Assembly: GCA_937864895.1 (NCBI GenBank)
Contig: CALMDF010000296.1
Span: 1-6,960 of the forward strand
Length of the DNA stretch: 6,960 nt
Direction: 5' to 3'
Origin: an uncultured Holophagales bacterium
GTDB lineage: Bacteria > Acidobacteriota > Thermoanaerobaculia > UBA5066
Positions 6,768 through 6,960 of this stretch are shown piece by piece. The notes under the pieces were generated by a model. It was given only the letters and a program-made list of their open reading frames with translations, was not told the origin of the DNA and made no database searches. Numbering within the stretch: position 1 is the first letter of the stretch; the number at the start of each line of letters is the position of its first letter. The position numbers were made by a program, and so were the translations under genes.

Positions 6768-6960
6768 CTACGACGCGCCGTCCGGATCCTGTGCAGGCCG
6801 CCGTCTCGAGAGGACGCCGCTCCTGACGATGCTGCCGTGGAGCCAGAAGGCGGCGACCGTGGGAGCGAGGTGCACGGCTTCCCCGAATGTGCGCGGGAGA
6901 CCGAGGGCGCCAAGGGCGCCGGTCGCGGCCCCGACGTTTAGGGCGGCCATGAGTCCTGAC
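6768..6960 (-). CDS. C-terminal end of a hydrophobic, probably membrane, protein of unknown function
   Basis: The frame is open from the right window edge (bases 6960-6951 contain no stop) to TAG at 6770-6768, so only about the last 64 codons are visible. An internal ATG at 6950 could be read as a start giving 60 residues, but no ribosome binding site precedes it (CAGGACTC), so it is more likely an internal Met of a longer protein. Two hydrophobic stretches are visible: one from that Met (MAALNVGAATGALGALGLP) and one around AVHLAPTVAAFWLHGSIV. They are followed by a basic, polar tail (LSRRRPAQDPDG), consistent with the last membrane helices and a cytoplasmic end. Third codon positions are mostly G or C, like the neighbouring genes, supporting real coding. 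The family is not recognised. Kinase 2 starts 50 bp downstream on the same strand, so a shared transcript is plausible. Confidence 0.5.
   Translation of the reverse strand, partial: SGLMAALNVGAATGALGALGLPRTFGEAVHLAPTVAAFWLHGSIVRSGVLSRRRPAQDPDGAS

Noticed and set aside
3929..6913. 994-codon minus-strand frame overlapping kinase 2
   Set aside because: It is a low-complexity Arg/Pro/Gly-rich shadow with no family motif; kinase 2 occupies the neighbouring frame with complete catalytic motifs.
1..6960. CRISPR array, tRNA or rRNA genes, insertion-sequence ends
   Set aside because: No regularly spaced direct repeats, tRNA-like cloverleaf sequences, rRNA motifs or transposase motifs were seen. The only repeats in the window are the protein-level SPDG propeller repeats and short dyads.

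Overview
The window is GC-rich throughout (codon third positions are mostly G or C) and densely coding. Its main content is two large serine/threonine protein kinases, each with an N-terminal Hanks-type kinase domain, one membrane-spanning segment and a long C-terminal tail of PD40/TolB-like beta-propeller repeats. This architecture is abundant in Acidobacteriota and also occurs in some Myxococcota and Gemmatimonadota-type genomes. An acidobacterial chromosome is therefore the most likely source, but this is an inference from gene style and not a measured taxonomic placement. No rRNA, tRNA, CRISPR, insertion sequence or phage signal is visible.

Layout from left to right. Positions 1-348 (minus) hold the first 116 residues of a small protein with an NHCAHF motif and an HMGIY motif, suggestive of a papain-fold (NlpC/P60- or CHAP-like) cysteine hydrolase; it runs off the left edge. 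A 79-bp gap (349-427) contains a candidate sigma70-type promoter with an inverted repeat in its spacer. Positions 428-1285 (minus) encode a 285-residue protein ending in a canonical SEC-C zinc motif, preceded by two copies of a cysteine-containing module. A 107-bp divergent region (1286-1392) carries a good -10 box and an imperfect dyad. Positions 1393-4008 (plus) encode kinase 1. After only 33 bp, positions 4042-6717 (minus) encode kinase 2, convergent with kinase 1. Upstream of kinase 2 on the same strand, 6768-6960 is the C-terminal end of a hydrophobic protein of unknown function that enters from beyond the right edge.

How the genes may work together: both kinases keep all catalytic residues and are predicted to be membrane-anchored sensors with the kinase in the cytoplasm and the propeller outside. 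The SEC-C protein shares its upstream region with kinase 1, and the putative hydrolase follows it on the same strand. The hydrophobic protein ends 50 bp before kinase 2 and may be co-transcribed with it. The functional links are inferred from position only. No stretch over 300 bp lacks a gene. Both kinases are annotated from internal GTG starts, because the kinase domain, a promoter (kinase 1) or a ribosome binding site (kinase 2) fit those starts better than the longest open frames.
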